Source: Planctomycetota bacterium
GTDB lineage: Bacteria; Planctomycetota; Phycisphaerae; Phycisphaerales; UBA1924
DNA: 32,698 nucleotides
Assembly: GCA_003696675.1 (NCBI GenBank)
Contig: RFGH01000220.1
Coordinates: 1 to 32,698, forward strand
Reading direction: 5' to 3'
Under the pieces are notes generated by a model. That model ran no database searches, was not told the origin of the DNA, and saw only the letters and a list, made by a program, of their open reading frames with translations. Below are positions 1 through 8,192 of the stretch, piece after piece (within the stretch, counting starts at the first letter, position 1; each line of letters opens with the position of its first letter). The position numbers and the translations under genes are program-made.

Positions 1-170
1 ACGGTGAGGTCGTCGGCGAGGTCGATGGCGTGCATCCAGGAGGCGATGGGGTGGTAGCCGGCGTGGGGCGAGCCGGGGGGCAGCGGGGGCCCGACGGCGA
101 GGGCGAGGTTGAGTTTGGCGTGGGCGCGGCGGGTGAGCGTGGCGGGTGTGGATGTTGGATCGGAGGCCAT
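1..170 (-). CDS. ispE: 4-diphosphocytidyl-2-C-methyl-D-erythritol kinase, N-terminal part (runs off the window)
   Basis: Reading the minus strand from the ATG at 170 gives a protein whose first 56 residues carry an AKLNLALAVG strand, then HAGYHPIASWMHAIDLAD. This matches the start of the GHMP-kinase IspE, where a KINL-type strand is followed by DGYH and then the loop and helix leading to the L-D segment. IspE phosphorylates CDP-methylerythritol in the non-mevalonate isoprenoid pathway in the cytoplasm. The catalytic and glycine-rich GHMP motifs lie outside the window, so the call rests on the N-terminus only. The gene is divergent from the Nif3-like gene, with 52 bases between start codons. 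No Shine-Dalgarno is seen; a TACGCT box lies 7 bases before the ATG. A different GHMP kinase is the main alternative. Confidence 0.72.
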   Translation of the reverse strand, partial: MASDPTSTPATLTRRAHAKLNLALAVGPPLPPGSPHAGYHPIASWMHAIDLADDLT

Positions 171-177
171 CGGGGGG

Positions 178-201
178 AGCGTAGGGGCGGGTTTCTATGA
201 T
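178..201. promoter_or_regulatory. Divergent -10 boxes between ispE and the Nif3-like gene
   Basis: On the minus strand TACGCT (178-183) ends 7 bases before the ispE ATG, a spacing that would give a leaderless or nearly leaderless mRNA. On the plus strand TATGAT (196-201, five of six matches to TATAAT) precedes the Nif3-like gene, whose Shine-Dalgarno AAGGAGG is at 211-217. No convincing -35 hexamer is visible for either. Confidence 0.4.
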
Positions 202-222
202 GGATCAGCGAAGGAGGCGGGC

Positions 223-1377
223 ATGCTTGTGCAGGATCTGATCGATGCGATGGTGGCGGTGGCTCCGTTGCACGCGGCCGAGGAGTGGGACCGCGTGGGC
301 TTGCAGTTGGGGGTGCCTTCGCGTCCGATCGGGGGGCCGATCCTGCTGACGATCGACCTGACCGAGGCGGTGCTGGGCGAGGCGTTGAAGATGCACGCCG
401 GGGCGATCGTGGCGTATCACCCGGTGATCTGGAATCCGCTCAAGGCGCTGACGGACGCGACGCACACGGAGCGGATCGTGCGTGGTGCGGCGGAGGCTGG
501 GATCGCGATCTTTGTGCCGCACACGGCGTTGGATGCCGCGCCGGGTGGCGTGACGGACTGGCTGTGCGAGGGGCTGAGCGCGCCGGTGGGTCAGGCGCAG
601 GAGGGGGTGATCCACGGGGACTGCCGCGGGCTGGCCCCGGCGACCGCGGCGCAGCCGGGGCGTGAGGTCAAGGTGGTGACCTTCGTGCCGTCGGACAAGG
701 TGGACCAGTTGCGGAACGCGCTGGGCACGGCGGGGGCTGGGGGCATCGGCAACTACCGGCTGTGCTCGTTCAGCGTGGAGGGGGAGGGGACTTTCATGCC
801 GTTGGACGGGGCGGAGCCGGCGATCGGGCAGGTGGGGCGGTTGGAGCGGGTGCGTGAGCGTCGGCTGGAGATGGTGTGCGCGCGGCGGTCGCTGCCGATC
901 GTGATCGAAACGCTCAAGCAGTTCCATCCGTACGAGGAGCCGGCGTTCGACATCGTGGAGCTGGTGCCCGAGCCGATCCGGCGTGCGGGCAGCGGGCGGC
1001 GGTTGCTACTGGATCGGCCGGTGACGATCGGCGAACTGGGAGACCGGCTCAAGAGCCACCTGGGGCGGGCGCGGATCCGGTACGCGTTGTCGGGGGATGA
1101 TCGGCCGTTCCGGACGATCGGCGTGGTGCCCGGATCGGGCGGGTCGCTCAAGGATCTGGCGCTGGCGGATGGGTGCGAGGTGTTCGTGACGGGCGAGATG
1201 ACGCACCACGAGATCCTGGCGTGCCGGCAGGCGGGGATGAGCGTGCTGCTCGCGGGACACAGCAACACGGAACGCGGGTATCTCAAGCGGCTGGCGGGGC
1301 GGCTGGAGGCGGCGTTGGGGGATGGTGCGGACATCCGCGTGAGCGAGCTGGACCGGGACTGCATCGTTGCGGTGTGA
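223..1377 (+). CDS. Nif3-like dinuclear metal-centre protein (YqfO/NIF3L1 type, with CutA-like insert)
   Basis: The protein has 384 residues. The start at 223 is chosen because AAGGAGG lies 5 bases upstream; the frame stays open back to 109, but that part has no family similarity. The N-terminal half has WDRVGLQLG, YHPVIW and PHTALDAAPGGV, and the C-terminal half has VFVTGEMTHHE and GHSNTERGYL, which are the two lobes supplying metal ligands in the Nif3/DUF34 fold. Between them is a segment starting KVVTFVPSDK and ending HPYEEPAFDIVEL, the CutA/PII-like insert found in the long Nif3 proteins of Bacillus. The exact cellular role of the family is unsettled (a hydrolase or metal-chaperone role has been proposed), so none is assigned. 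The first His of the usual bacterial HHP pair is Tyr here, as in eukaryotic NIF3L1. Confidence 0.9.
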   Translation: MLVQDLIDAMVAVAPLHAAEEWDRVGLQLGVPSRPIGGPILLTIDLTEAVLGEALKMHAGAIVAYHPVIWNPLKALTDATHTERIVRGAAEAGIAIFVPHTALDAAPGGVTDWLCEGLSAPVGQAQEGVIHGDCRGLAPATAAQPGREVKVVTFVPSDKVDQLRNALGTAGAGGIGNYRLCSFSVEGEGTFMPLDGAEPAIGQVGRLERVRERRLEMVCARRSLPIVIETLKQFHPYEEPAFDIVELVPEPIRRAGSGRRLLLDRPVTIGELGDRLKSHLGRARIRYALSGDDRPFRTIGVVPGSGGSLKDLALADGCEVFVTGEMTHHEILACRQAGMSVLLAGHSNTERGYLKRLAGRLEAALGDGADIRVSELDRDCIVAV

Positions 1378-1447
1378 GCGTGGGGACACACCGCGGAGCA
1401 CTCCGAAGAACAGAAAAGGGCACGGGTAAGGAAAGGGGGATCGCGGG

Positions 1448-2494
1448 TCAGTCGGCGATGATGACCGGCTCGGCGGGGGGTTGGTGCCAGGTGGCGTCCT
1501 GGTGTTTGCCTTCGGTCTTGTACCAGTTGACCATGCGGTGGATGCCTTCCTTGAGCGGCACCTTGGGTTGATAGCCGGTGGAGAGGATCTTGTCGGCCTC
1601 GAACTTGGTCTCGGTCTTGAAGAGCTTTTTGATGCGGGCGCTGGAGATCGGCAGGTTCTTGCCGGTGAGTTTGATGACGACATCGAAGGGCAGGGCCATG
1701 AGCATGCCGAGGGCGTAGGGGAGTTTGGGGGCGGGCTTTTTGCCGAGGCACTGGCTGACGGTGTCGGAGATCTGGGTGCTGGTCAGGTCGGGCTTGTCGA
1801 TGAAGTTGAAGATCTCGAAGTCTGCGATGGGGCGGTTGGGTTTGTCGTCCTTGAGGCCGAGGAGGAAGAGGGTGGCATCGACGATGTTCTCGACATAGCT
1901 GAGACTCTTGATGTTCACGCCATCGCCGAAGCGGAAGTATTTGCCGGAATCGATCTGGCGGATGAGCGAGTACATGTTGGCGAAGTTGTTTGGTCCGAAG
2001 GTGACGGTGGGGCGGATGACGAGGCAGCGTCGGCCGTCGCCCTTTTCGGTCCACTTGCGGAAGACGGCTTCGCCCTTGAGTTTGGATCCGCCGTAGGGCG
2101 AGTCGGGGGCGGTGGGGGCGTCCTCGTGATGTGGGGTGGGGGCAGTGCCGTAGACGGCGACGGTGGAGTAGAAGACGGCGTTGCGGATGCCGTGGCGGTC
2201 CATGGCGTCGCAGACCTGCTGGGAGCCGTGCTCGTTGACGGAGTAGTAGGTGTCGTGGGCGATGCCGAAGTCGTGGTGGGCGGCGGCGAGGTTGATGACG
2301 AGGTCGACGCCGTGCATGGCTTTGTCGAGGGCCTTGGGATCGCGGATGTCACCCTTGAAATAGGTGGCTTCGGCGGCGACGCCGTTGGGCTCGATGAGGT
2401 CGAGGGTGCGTAGGTCGGTGTGGCCGAGGGCGCGGAGGTCTCGATGGAAGTAGGACCCGATAAATCCGGAGCCGCCCGTGATCAGGATCTTCAT
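1448..2494 (-). CDS. NAD-dependent epimerase/dehydratase (extended SDR)
   Basis: The protein has 348 residues and starts MKILITGGSGFIGSYF, the glycine-rich NAD(P)-binding GxxGxxG motif of extended short-chain dehydrogenases. A D at the end of the second strand (RTLDLIEPN) suggests NAD preference. GDIRD, NLAAAHHD, FYSTVAVYG and the catalytic YGGSK (YxxxK) follow in the usual order. The C-terminal third carries FGPNNFANMYSLI and SYVENIVDA, as in sugar-nucleotide epimerases and 3-beta-HSD-like members. The start is set at this ATG, preceded by ACGGAGATACC; the open frame extends to 2983 but upstream residues are not family-like. It converges on the Nif3-like gene. The likely substrate is a nucleotide sugar in envelope or surface polysaccharide synthesis, but substrate specificity cannot be read from sequence. 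Confidence 0.88.
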   Translation of the reverse strand: MKILITGGSGFIGSYFHRDLRALGHTDLRTLDLIEPNGVAAEATYFKGDIRDPKALDKAMHGVDLVINLAAAHHDFGIAHDTYYSVNEHGSQQVCDAMDRHGIRNAVFYSTVAVYGTAPTPHHEDAPTAPDSPYGGSKLKGEAVFRKWTEKGDGRRCLVIRPTVTFGPNNFANMYSLIRQIDSGKYFRFGDGVNIKSLSYVENIVDATLFLLGLKDDKPNRPIADFEIFNFIDKPDLTSTQISDTVSQCLGKKPAPKLPYALGMLMALPFDVVIKLTGKNLPISSARIKKLFKTETKFEADKILSTGYQPKVPLKEGIHRMVNWYKTEGKHQDATWHQPPAEPVIIAD

Positions 2495-2644
2495 CGCTGG
2501 TATCTCCGTCCCGTGGTGCGGGGATGGTACGACCGCCCGGAAGGGGGGTTCGGGCGGAGGGGTGAGATCGGGGATTTGAGCGTGGGACTTGGGGGAGACC
2601 GGGGACGTCGCGGCTCGGGCCCGCACTCGGCGGGCGTGGCGGCC

Positions 2645-5600
2645 ATGCCGATCGACGCGCGGAGCCTGCGGCGGGACGCGGGGATGCCGGTGCCCGAGCG
2701 TCCGGACATTCTGGACGAGATCCCGTTCGCCCTGCGCGACCTCGAGCCCCGCACCAACATCGCGCCGGATCAGTCGGCGGTCGAACAGCGGCTGATCGAT
2801 CTCGTGCAGGACACCGCCCGCGCTGACGCGGCGTTCAACGCCATCCCCGACACCGAGGGCGGCCGCATTGTCGGAACGGATGTGGCCCGCTTCCTCGCCC
2901 CTGAGTATGCCACCCGCGAGGGTCGGTTGCGTCACACGATCTCGACGGCCAAACCCGCGTCCGCCTACGCGGATGATCTTCACGCGGGCGATCGAGGCGG
3001 GCGCGTGGAGCGGGAGCGGGCCGCGTCCCGTCCTGCTCTCGTCGGCGGGCGGTGTCGCGTCGGGGAAGAGCTACACGCTCGACCAGATCGGGGCCGCGAG
3101 CGAGGGTGACTTGGTGCTCGACACCCAGTTCCGGGACGCCGAGGGCGGCATCCGGAAGATCCAGCACGCGCTGGACAACGGGTGGAAGGTGCGAATCTTC
3201 TATGTCCAGCGGCCGTTTGACCTCGTGGCGTCCGGCGCGATTTCCCGGGCTCAGGAAGAGGGCCGCTGGGGTTCGGTGCGGGAACTGCCGAAGATCCATC
3301 GGGACGTGCAGGCGGGCATTGCCCGGATTGCCGAGCACTTCAAAGACGAGCCGATGGTTGAGATCCGCTATTTGCTCAACGAGGGCACGCCCGAGAACCC
3401 CAAACCGATCAAGAAGCTGGATTTGGCCGATATCCAGCCGGGCGGCGAGTGGTATCATGAGAGCGAGGAGGTGCTGAATGAAGAAGTCGAACGTGCCCTC
3501 CAGCAAGCGCGAGCCGCCGGCGAAGTCCCGGGCTGGCTCCTCGACGCCCTCGAAGGGCGGATCGAGCCTTCTGCCTTCCCCCCGCGGGAAGCGGTACAAG
3601 AGCTTGGACAGGATCCTGGCCGAGTTCGAGACGAAGCCGCTGGCGGGCAAGCCCCGCCGCCGCGCGGGGACCTGAGCGCCGGACCGTTCGCGGTCGCGCC
3701 GCCGGTTGAGTCCGAGGCGTTCAGGCGGTGGTTCGGCGACTCGAAGGTGGTGGACGAGAACGGGTCGCCAGCGGTGTTCTTCCACGGGACCGGGGCGGCC
3801 GCTCGCCTGACCGAGTTCGATCCGGCGTTTGCTGGCATGGGGAACATGCAGTACGGGCCGGGGTTCTATTTCACCGACAATCCCGAGACGGCATCGGGGT
3901 ACACCAACCGCCGTTTGGCGGACGGATCCGAGAAGCCGGGTGGTGAGGACTCTCCGGGTGTGCTTCCCGTCTACCTGTCGCTTCAGAACCCGCTAATCGT
4001 GGACGCTGGCGATGTGTCCAATCTGTCTGAGGCGCTGCATCTGACCCGCGCACAGGCAATCGAGATTGCCAAGGCGGCCCCGAACATTCGCAACGCCGAG
4101 GATGGCCCGCTGGTGGATTGGTTCCCCTTGGAGCCCGGCCAGAAGATCACGGATTCGATGATCCGTCAGGTTGCCAAGAACTACGAAAGCCCCGACATGC
4201 TGTTCGGGGATCTCTACCAAGGGCAAGACGCGGGCGCGTTCCTTGATGCGCTTTCCAAGGCGACGGGATACGACGGGCTGATCGTCACCTTTGACACGGG
4301 CGAGCGCCACGCAGTCGCGTGGCGCCCGACGCAGGTGAAGTCGATTTTCAACCGTGGCACTTTCTCAACGGGCGACCGCGATATCCGCTTTGCCGTGCGA
4401 GACGACCAGCCCGAGCTCCCCGGTGCGACGCCCGCCCAGACCCGCATCACCCCCGAAGGCCGTCCCGACCTGGCCAACCCCGGGCGGACGGAACCGGTGC
4501 GCGGGTTCGTCTCGGCTGTGGACGAGCTGCGGAACCGGGCGGGTCAACCCGAGCCTACGACCTTCGACGCCATCGAGCAGGAAGCCGCCCGCCGCATGTC
4601 TCGAGACTACGACGGCGAGGTGTACCGGGCGAAGCAGAAGGTGCAGCGCGGCGAGGCCCTGACCGCCGAGGAGACGGTGATCCTGGCCGAGTCCACGAAC
4701 CGGCAGGCCCAGCGGGCGCTGCGGACGGAGAGCGAGGCGGATCTGACGGAGGCCGTGCGGACGGCGTGGCAGTACCGGCAGTCGGGCACGATCGCGGCGC
4801 GGGCGCTGGGTATCCGGCGGGACCGGGTGGCCGGGCCGAAGCAGCGCTATCGCGAGGCGATGATGAACGCCCTGCTGCTGCCCAGCCCCAAGGTCCGCCA
4901 GAAGCTCCAGCGGATCGCGGACAAGCTGGCAGACCCCGAGACGAGCCCAGAGCAGCGGCAGAAGCTTGAAGAGCGGCAGGAGTCGTTGTTCGACCGCGAG
5001 GGCCGCAAGGCGGGCAAGATCCGCGAGGATCTGGCGCGGCAGGGCTACGACCCGCGGCTCATCACCGAGGACACGATGGCCGACCCGACCTGGGCGACGG
5101 GTGTCATCGACACCGCCCGGCGGGCGCGGACGGAGATCACCGATTCGCTCTACTGGGTCTGGATGAACTCGATCCTGTCCGGGCCGCTCACCCATGCCGC
5201 GAACATCGTGGGCAACTTCGCCAACATGGCCTATCGGATGGGGATGCTGCGGACGGTGGAGGGTGCGATCGGGTCGGCGACGCGGGCTGAGGACGTGCCA
5301 ACGCTGTCCGAGCAGATGTTCCTTGCCGGTCGGCTTGGGCAGACGCTCTCGGCGGGCTGGTCGGCGATGGTCCAGTCATGGGCGACGAACCGGCAGGTGT
5401 TTGATGAGCAGATCATCGGCGCCGACCCGTCCGGGCAGCTCCAGTTGGATTTCGGCATCAATGTGAAGGGCGAAGAGCTGCGGCTGCCCGACGCCGGGCC
5501 GCGATCTCGCATCCTGCGGACACTGGGGCTGGGCGGGTTGCCGCTCAAACTCCTCATGGCCGAGGATCAGTTCTTCAAGACCGTGGCGGGCACGATCGAC

Positions 5601-6956
5601 GCCAACGGGCGGGCGTACCGGCAGGCCAAGAAGGAAGGGCTGTCGGGCGAGGCGGTGGTCGCCCGCGTGGACGAGCTGCTGGAGGACTGGGGCAACCCGA
5701 TCTGGCAGAACGCGCTGGAAGAGGCGAAGGTGGTGGTGTTTCAAGACGACCCGAGCCCGCTGGGCCGGGCGGCCAAGACGCTGCGGAAGGAGATCCCGAC
5801 CGCCCGGTACTTCCTGCCGTTCATCAACACGCCGGACCGGCTGTTTGTGCGGGGGATCGAGCTGACGCCGCTTGGCGTGCTCATGGGTGGGGTGGATGTT
5901 GTGGGCGGCCTGAAGTCTCGAGACACGAAGCGGGCGATCCGCGGGGCGGCGACGGGGATCATGGCGGCCGGGTTGTTCTTGGCCATGCTTGCCGTCATGG
6001 ACGACGACGAGGGCCAGCCGGTCATCACCGGGAGCAAGGTCCGCAACTGGCGAGACGCTGCGGAGCAGTACCGCACAGCCCCGCCCCAGAGCATCCGCAT
6101 CGGCGGCAAGTGGTACTCCTACGCCCGCATCGAACCGCTCTCGACCGGGCTTGCCGTGGTGGTCGATATCGTACAGCAAGGGCTCGAGACGGGCGACTGG
6201 ACGGCGGCTGGCACGGAGGCGTGGAAGAGCCTGCTGGCGGTCGCGGAGGACAAGACCTTCCTGCGGACCGTGGGCGAGGTGCTGGAGGCCCTGCGCGATC
6301 CTGAGCGGGCCGAGGGGCTGATCTCCGGCACCGCCCGCCGCACCTTCGTCACCGCATGGGTGCCCAACCTGTTCAAGCAGACGGTCCGGGCGCTTGATTC
6401 GAACATCCGCGACACCCGCCCGCCTCTGGATGCCGGGTGGTGGGACGAGCAGACGGCCCGTGTTCCCTATGAGGCCCTGCCGGTGTCGGCGCTGGGCGAG
6501 GCCCCGATGTACGACCTGTGGGGCCGACCGATCACCCGCGGCTCGCCGTTCGGCGACGACGGGGCACTGGCGGCCCTGTACCGCCTGAGCGTGCCGATCG
6601 CCGTCTCCGATGCGGAGATGCATCCCGTTGATCGGCTTGTGGCCCGGTACAACCAGCGGGTCCGCGACGGCCAGCTTGGCGACACGACCGGCGAGGACGG
6701 GCACGACCAGGATGGCGAGTTCCATCCCCGCCCGCCGGCGCGGTACTTCTACGACGGGGGCGAGAAGATCGATCTGACCGCCGACGAGTATCAGGGCATG
6801 ATCCGCGACGCCGGCCAGCGTGCGAGCGAGCGGCTGCTGGCGATGTCGCTCAACTACGACGAGCCCCGCAAGGCCGATGTGCGGCGGATTCGCCGGGTGT
6901 TCCGCGAGGAGTACGACCGGGCCAAGCGGGAGATCATGCAGCGGCGCGGGCGCTAG
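2645..6956 (+). pseudogene. Phage virion-type polyvalent protein (zeta-like kinase + ART-like domain + long helical region), frameshifted
   Basis: Two frames join into one product. Frame 2 runs from the ATG at 2645 to about 2986, giving GGRIVGTDVARFLAPEY and SAYADDLHA. Frame 3 then continues as AIEAGAWSGSG and SSAGGVASGKSYTLDQ (P-loop at 3048-3071). One extra G in the GGG run at 2986-2988 explains the break. The P-loop region resembles zeta-toxin-like kinases. From about 3717 FRRWFGDSKVVDENG and FFHGTG, followed by GPGFYFTDNPETA and GYDGLIV, mark an ADP-ribosyltransferase-like domain of phage polyvalent/MuF-type proteins. From about 5160 WMNSILSGPLTHAANIVGN begins a long helical region typical of phage internal-virion proteins, with one hydrophobic segment near 5935-5995. 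No portal, capsid or tail genes are nearby, so this is an isolated phage remnant. An intact frame from the ATG at 2973 to 6956 (1327 aa) could still be translated. The N-terminus may also be truncated. Confidence 0.68.
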
Positions 6957-7339
6957 CGCTTGCCGATGGCAATCTCCATCATCACGACGAGAAGAGACCA
7001 CGCCCAGAGGTACATGATGATGTGGAGAAGCCATCCCGAGATCGCATAGGGGACAGCACCGCGACGGAAGATACGGCGATACCACCTGAATCGGAACAGC
7101 GGCGTGTGGAGGTGGTAGGTGCACACTGCTCCCAGCGCCATGAAGAGCAGGAACACGAAGAACGCCGACCACTTCGGCGGATCGATCGTGACGACCGCCC
7201 AACGCACAACGCCCTGCACCGGACGCCACTGCATCTCGATCAGGACGGCCGCTGCGATCGCTGACCCGTGGTAGAGGTAGTGCCCGCCGGACGGGTTGCC
7301 GTGGCGGTCCTCGATGGCGATCGCCTCGCGCAGTTTCAC
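6953..7339 (-). CDS. Small membrane protein of unknown function (coupled pair, second gene)
   Basis: The protein has 128 residues. The GTG start (7337-7339) overlaps the TGA of the upstream gene, so translation is probably coupled to it. The N-terminus is soluble (KLREAIAIEDRHGNPSGG). Hydrophobic segments follow: one around HGSAIAAAVLI, one strong segment WSAFFVFLLFMALGAVCTYHL, and a C-terminal one, ISGWLLHIIMYLWAWSLLVVM. A basic RFRWYRRIFRRGA loop lies between the last two, probably on the cytoplasmic side. I recognise no family. Its stop codon overlaps the end of the convergent phage-type gene by four bases. A role in the membrane together with its coupled partner is an inference from gene arrangement only. 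Confidence 0.6.
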   Translation of the reverse strand: MKLREAIAIEDRHGNPSGGHYLYHGSAIAAAVLIEMQWRPVQGVVRWAVVTIDPPKWSAFFVFLLFMALGAVCTYHLHTPLFRFRWYRRIFRRGAVPYAISGWLLHIIMYLWAWSLLVVMMEIAIGKR

Positions 7340-7680
7340 AATGGCTCCCGTCTCGCCAGAAGCGCGGTGACGGCGACGATGAGTCCCGTGGCTACCCCGC
7401 CCGGAAGCAGTGTTGTTGCCCAGTTGATGCGAGCCGCGTTGTATGAGAGATCTCGGGCATTGCCGCTCATCGCGGCACGCTCGGCGGAGTAGGTGCCGGT
7501 CGTGGGCGGTTCCCAAAGCCAAGACCGACCCGCGGCGAGATAGAGCAGGGGCGAGGACGACGATCGGTACCTTGCGGAGATCGTCCAGTCTGGGTAGATG
7601 AGGCATGCGGAAAACGACAGGGCGATCAGTGCAATCGTCAGCCGTCCACGGAGCGTCATACCTGAGTGTGGCGTGCCCAT
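7336..7680 (-). CDS. Small exported or membrane protein of unknown function (coupled pair, first gene)
   Basis: The protein has 114 residues. The ATG at 7680 is favoured because TAGGCT lies 6 bases upstream with no Shine-Dalgarno, matching the leaderless pattern seen elsewhere in the window; the ATG at 7659 is an alternative. The N-terminus RGRLTIALIALSFSACLIY looks like a signal or membrane anchor; FSAC is too poor a lipobox to call a lipoprotein. The C-terminus has a second hydrophobic stretch, LLPGGVATGLIVAVTALLA, followed by RREPL. The middle (about 65 residues) would be extracytoplasmic. No family is recognised. Its stop overlaps the start of the following gene. Confidence 0.6.
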   Translation of the reverse strand: MGTPHSGMTLRGRLTIALIALSFSACLIYPDWTISARYRSSSSPLLYLAAGRSWLWEPPTTGTYSAERAAMSGNARDLSYNAARINWATTLLPGGVATGLIVAVTALLARREPL

Positions 7681-7686
7681 GCCCCC

Positions 7687-7692
7687 AGCCTA
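7687..7692 (-). promoter_or_regulatory. TAGGCT -10-like box 6 bases before a start codon
   Basis: TAGGCT on the minus strand is followed by six bases and then the ATG at 7680, consistent with leaderless transcription of the coupled membrane-protein pair. Confidence 0.38.
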
Positions 7693-7771
7693 CGGGCAGC
7701 CCCACGCCCCGCCAAGCCCCGCGGCCCGGCAACCACCGTTATCGGGTGGGCAATGGCGCAGATTCCGCCTG

Positions 7772-8101
7772 TTGCGCCTCGACCGCTGCTGCGACAAGGT
7801 CCGCCACCTGATCCGCGCCGAGCACGCCGGGGCGACCTACCTCTTCGCGTCCGAGCAGAGCAATGAGAGATTCCTTTCCGACCCGGATCGCTTCGTGCCG
7901 CAGCACGGCGGTTTCTGTGCGTACGGCGTCTCGATCAACATTCTCCTTCCGGTCGACATCACCACCGCGCAGGTGCGCAACGGCAAGCTGTATCTGAATG
8001 TGAACGCTGCGATTCTTGAGAAGTTCAACGCGGACTTTGACGGAAGCGTGTCACGCGCCGACCAGAACTGGCCCGGACTGTTCGATCAGCACGCCCAGTG
8101 A
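7772..8101 (+). pseudogene. YHS-domain protein, missing its N-terminus
   Basis: The frame is open from 7598 to 8101, but only the part from about 7790 on is family-like: AGATYLFASEQSNERFLSDPDRFVPQ, then HGGFCAYGVS, GKLYLNVN and NWPGLFD. That is the layout of secreted YHS-domain proteins, which normally begin with a signal peptide and a GYDPVAYF motif. Both are absent, and what lies upstream is proline- and arginine-rich sequence overlapping the divergent gene's start. No Shine-Dalgarno is found; a TTG at 7772 is the only in-frame start close to the conserved part. The domain binds metal or haem in some relatives; function here is doubtful. A strong terminator at 8145-8181 still follows it. 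It is probably a relic trimmed by the same events that left the phage fragment next door. Confidence 0.6.
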
Positions 8102-8144
8102 CCGCGATCGGGATCCGGCACACCTCCGACAACGCTCTTCTGTC

Positions 8145-8181
8145 CCGCCCGCCCGGTCGAATGATCGGGCGGGCGGTCTTT
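8145..8181 (+). terminator. Rho-independent terminator
   Basis: An 11-bp perfect stem (ccgcccgcccg at 8145-8155 and its complement at 8166-8176) with a 10-base loop is followed by TCTTT. It would end plus-strand transcription from the YHS fragment and separates it from the converging permease gene, which stops at 8193. Confidence 0.75.
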
Positions 8182-8192
8182 CACATCGTCGA

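Noticed and set aside
5376-7229. Open frame of about 617 codons on the minus strand
   Set aside because: It is antisense to the helical part of the phage-type protein, and Pro/Arg/His-rich with no recognisable motif.
2645-8101. A complete prophage
   Set aside because: Only one phage-type gene is present here; no integrase, portal, capsid, tail or attachment repeats were found. The terminase lies 19 kb away, with housekeeping genes between.
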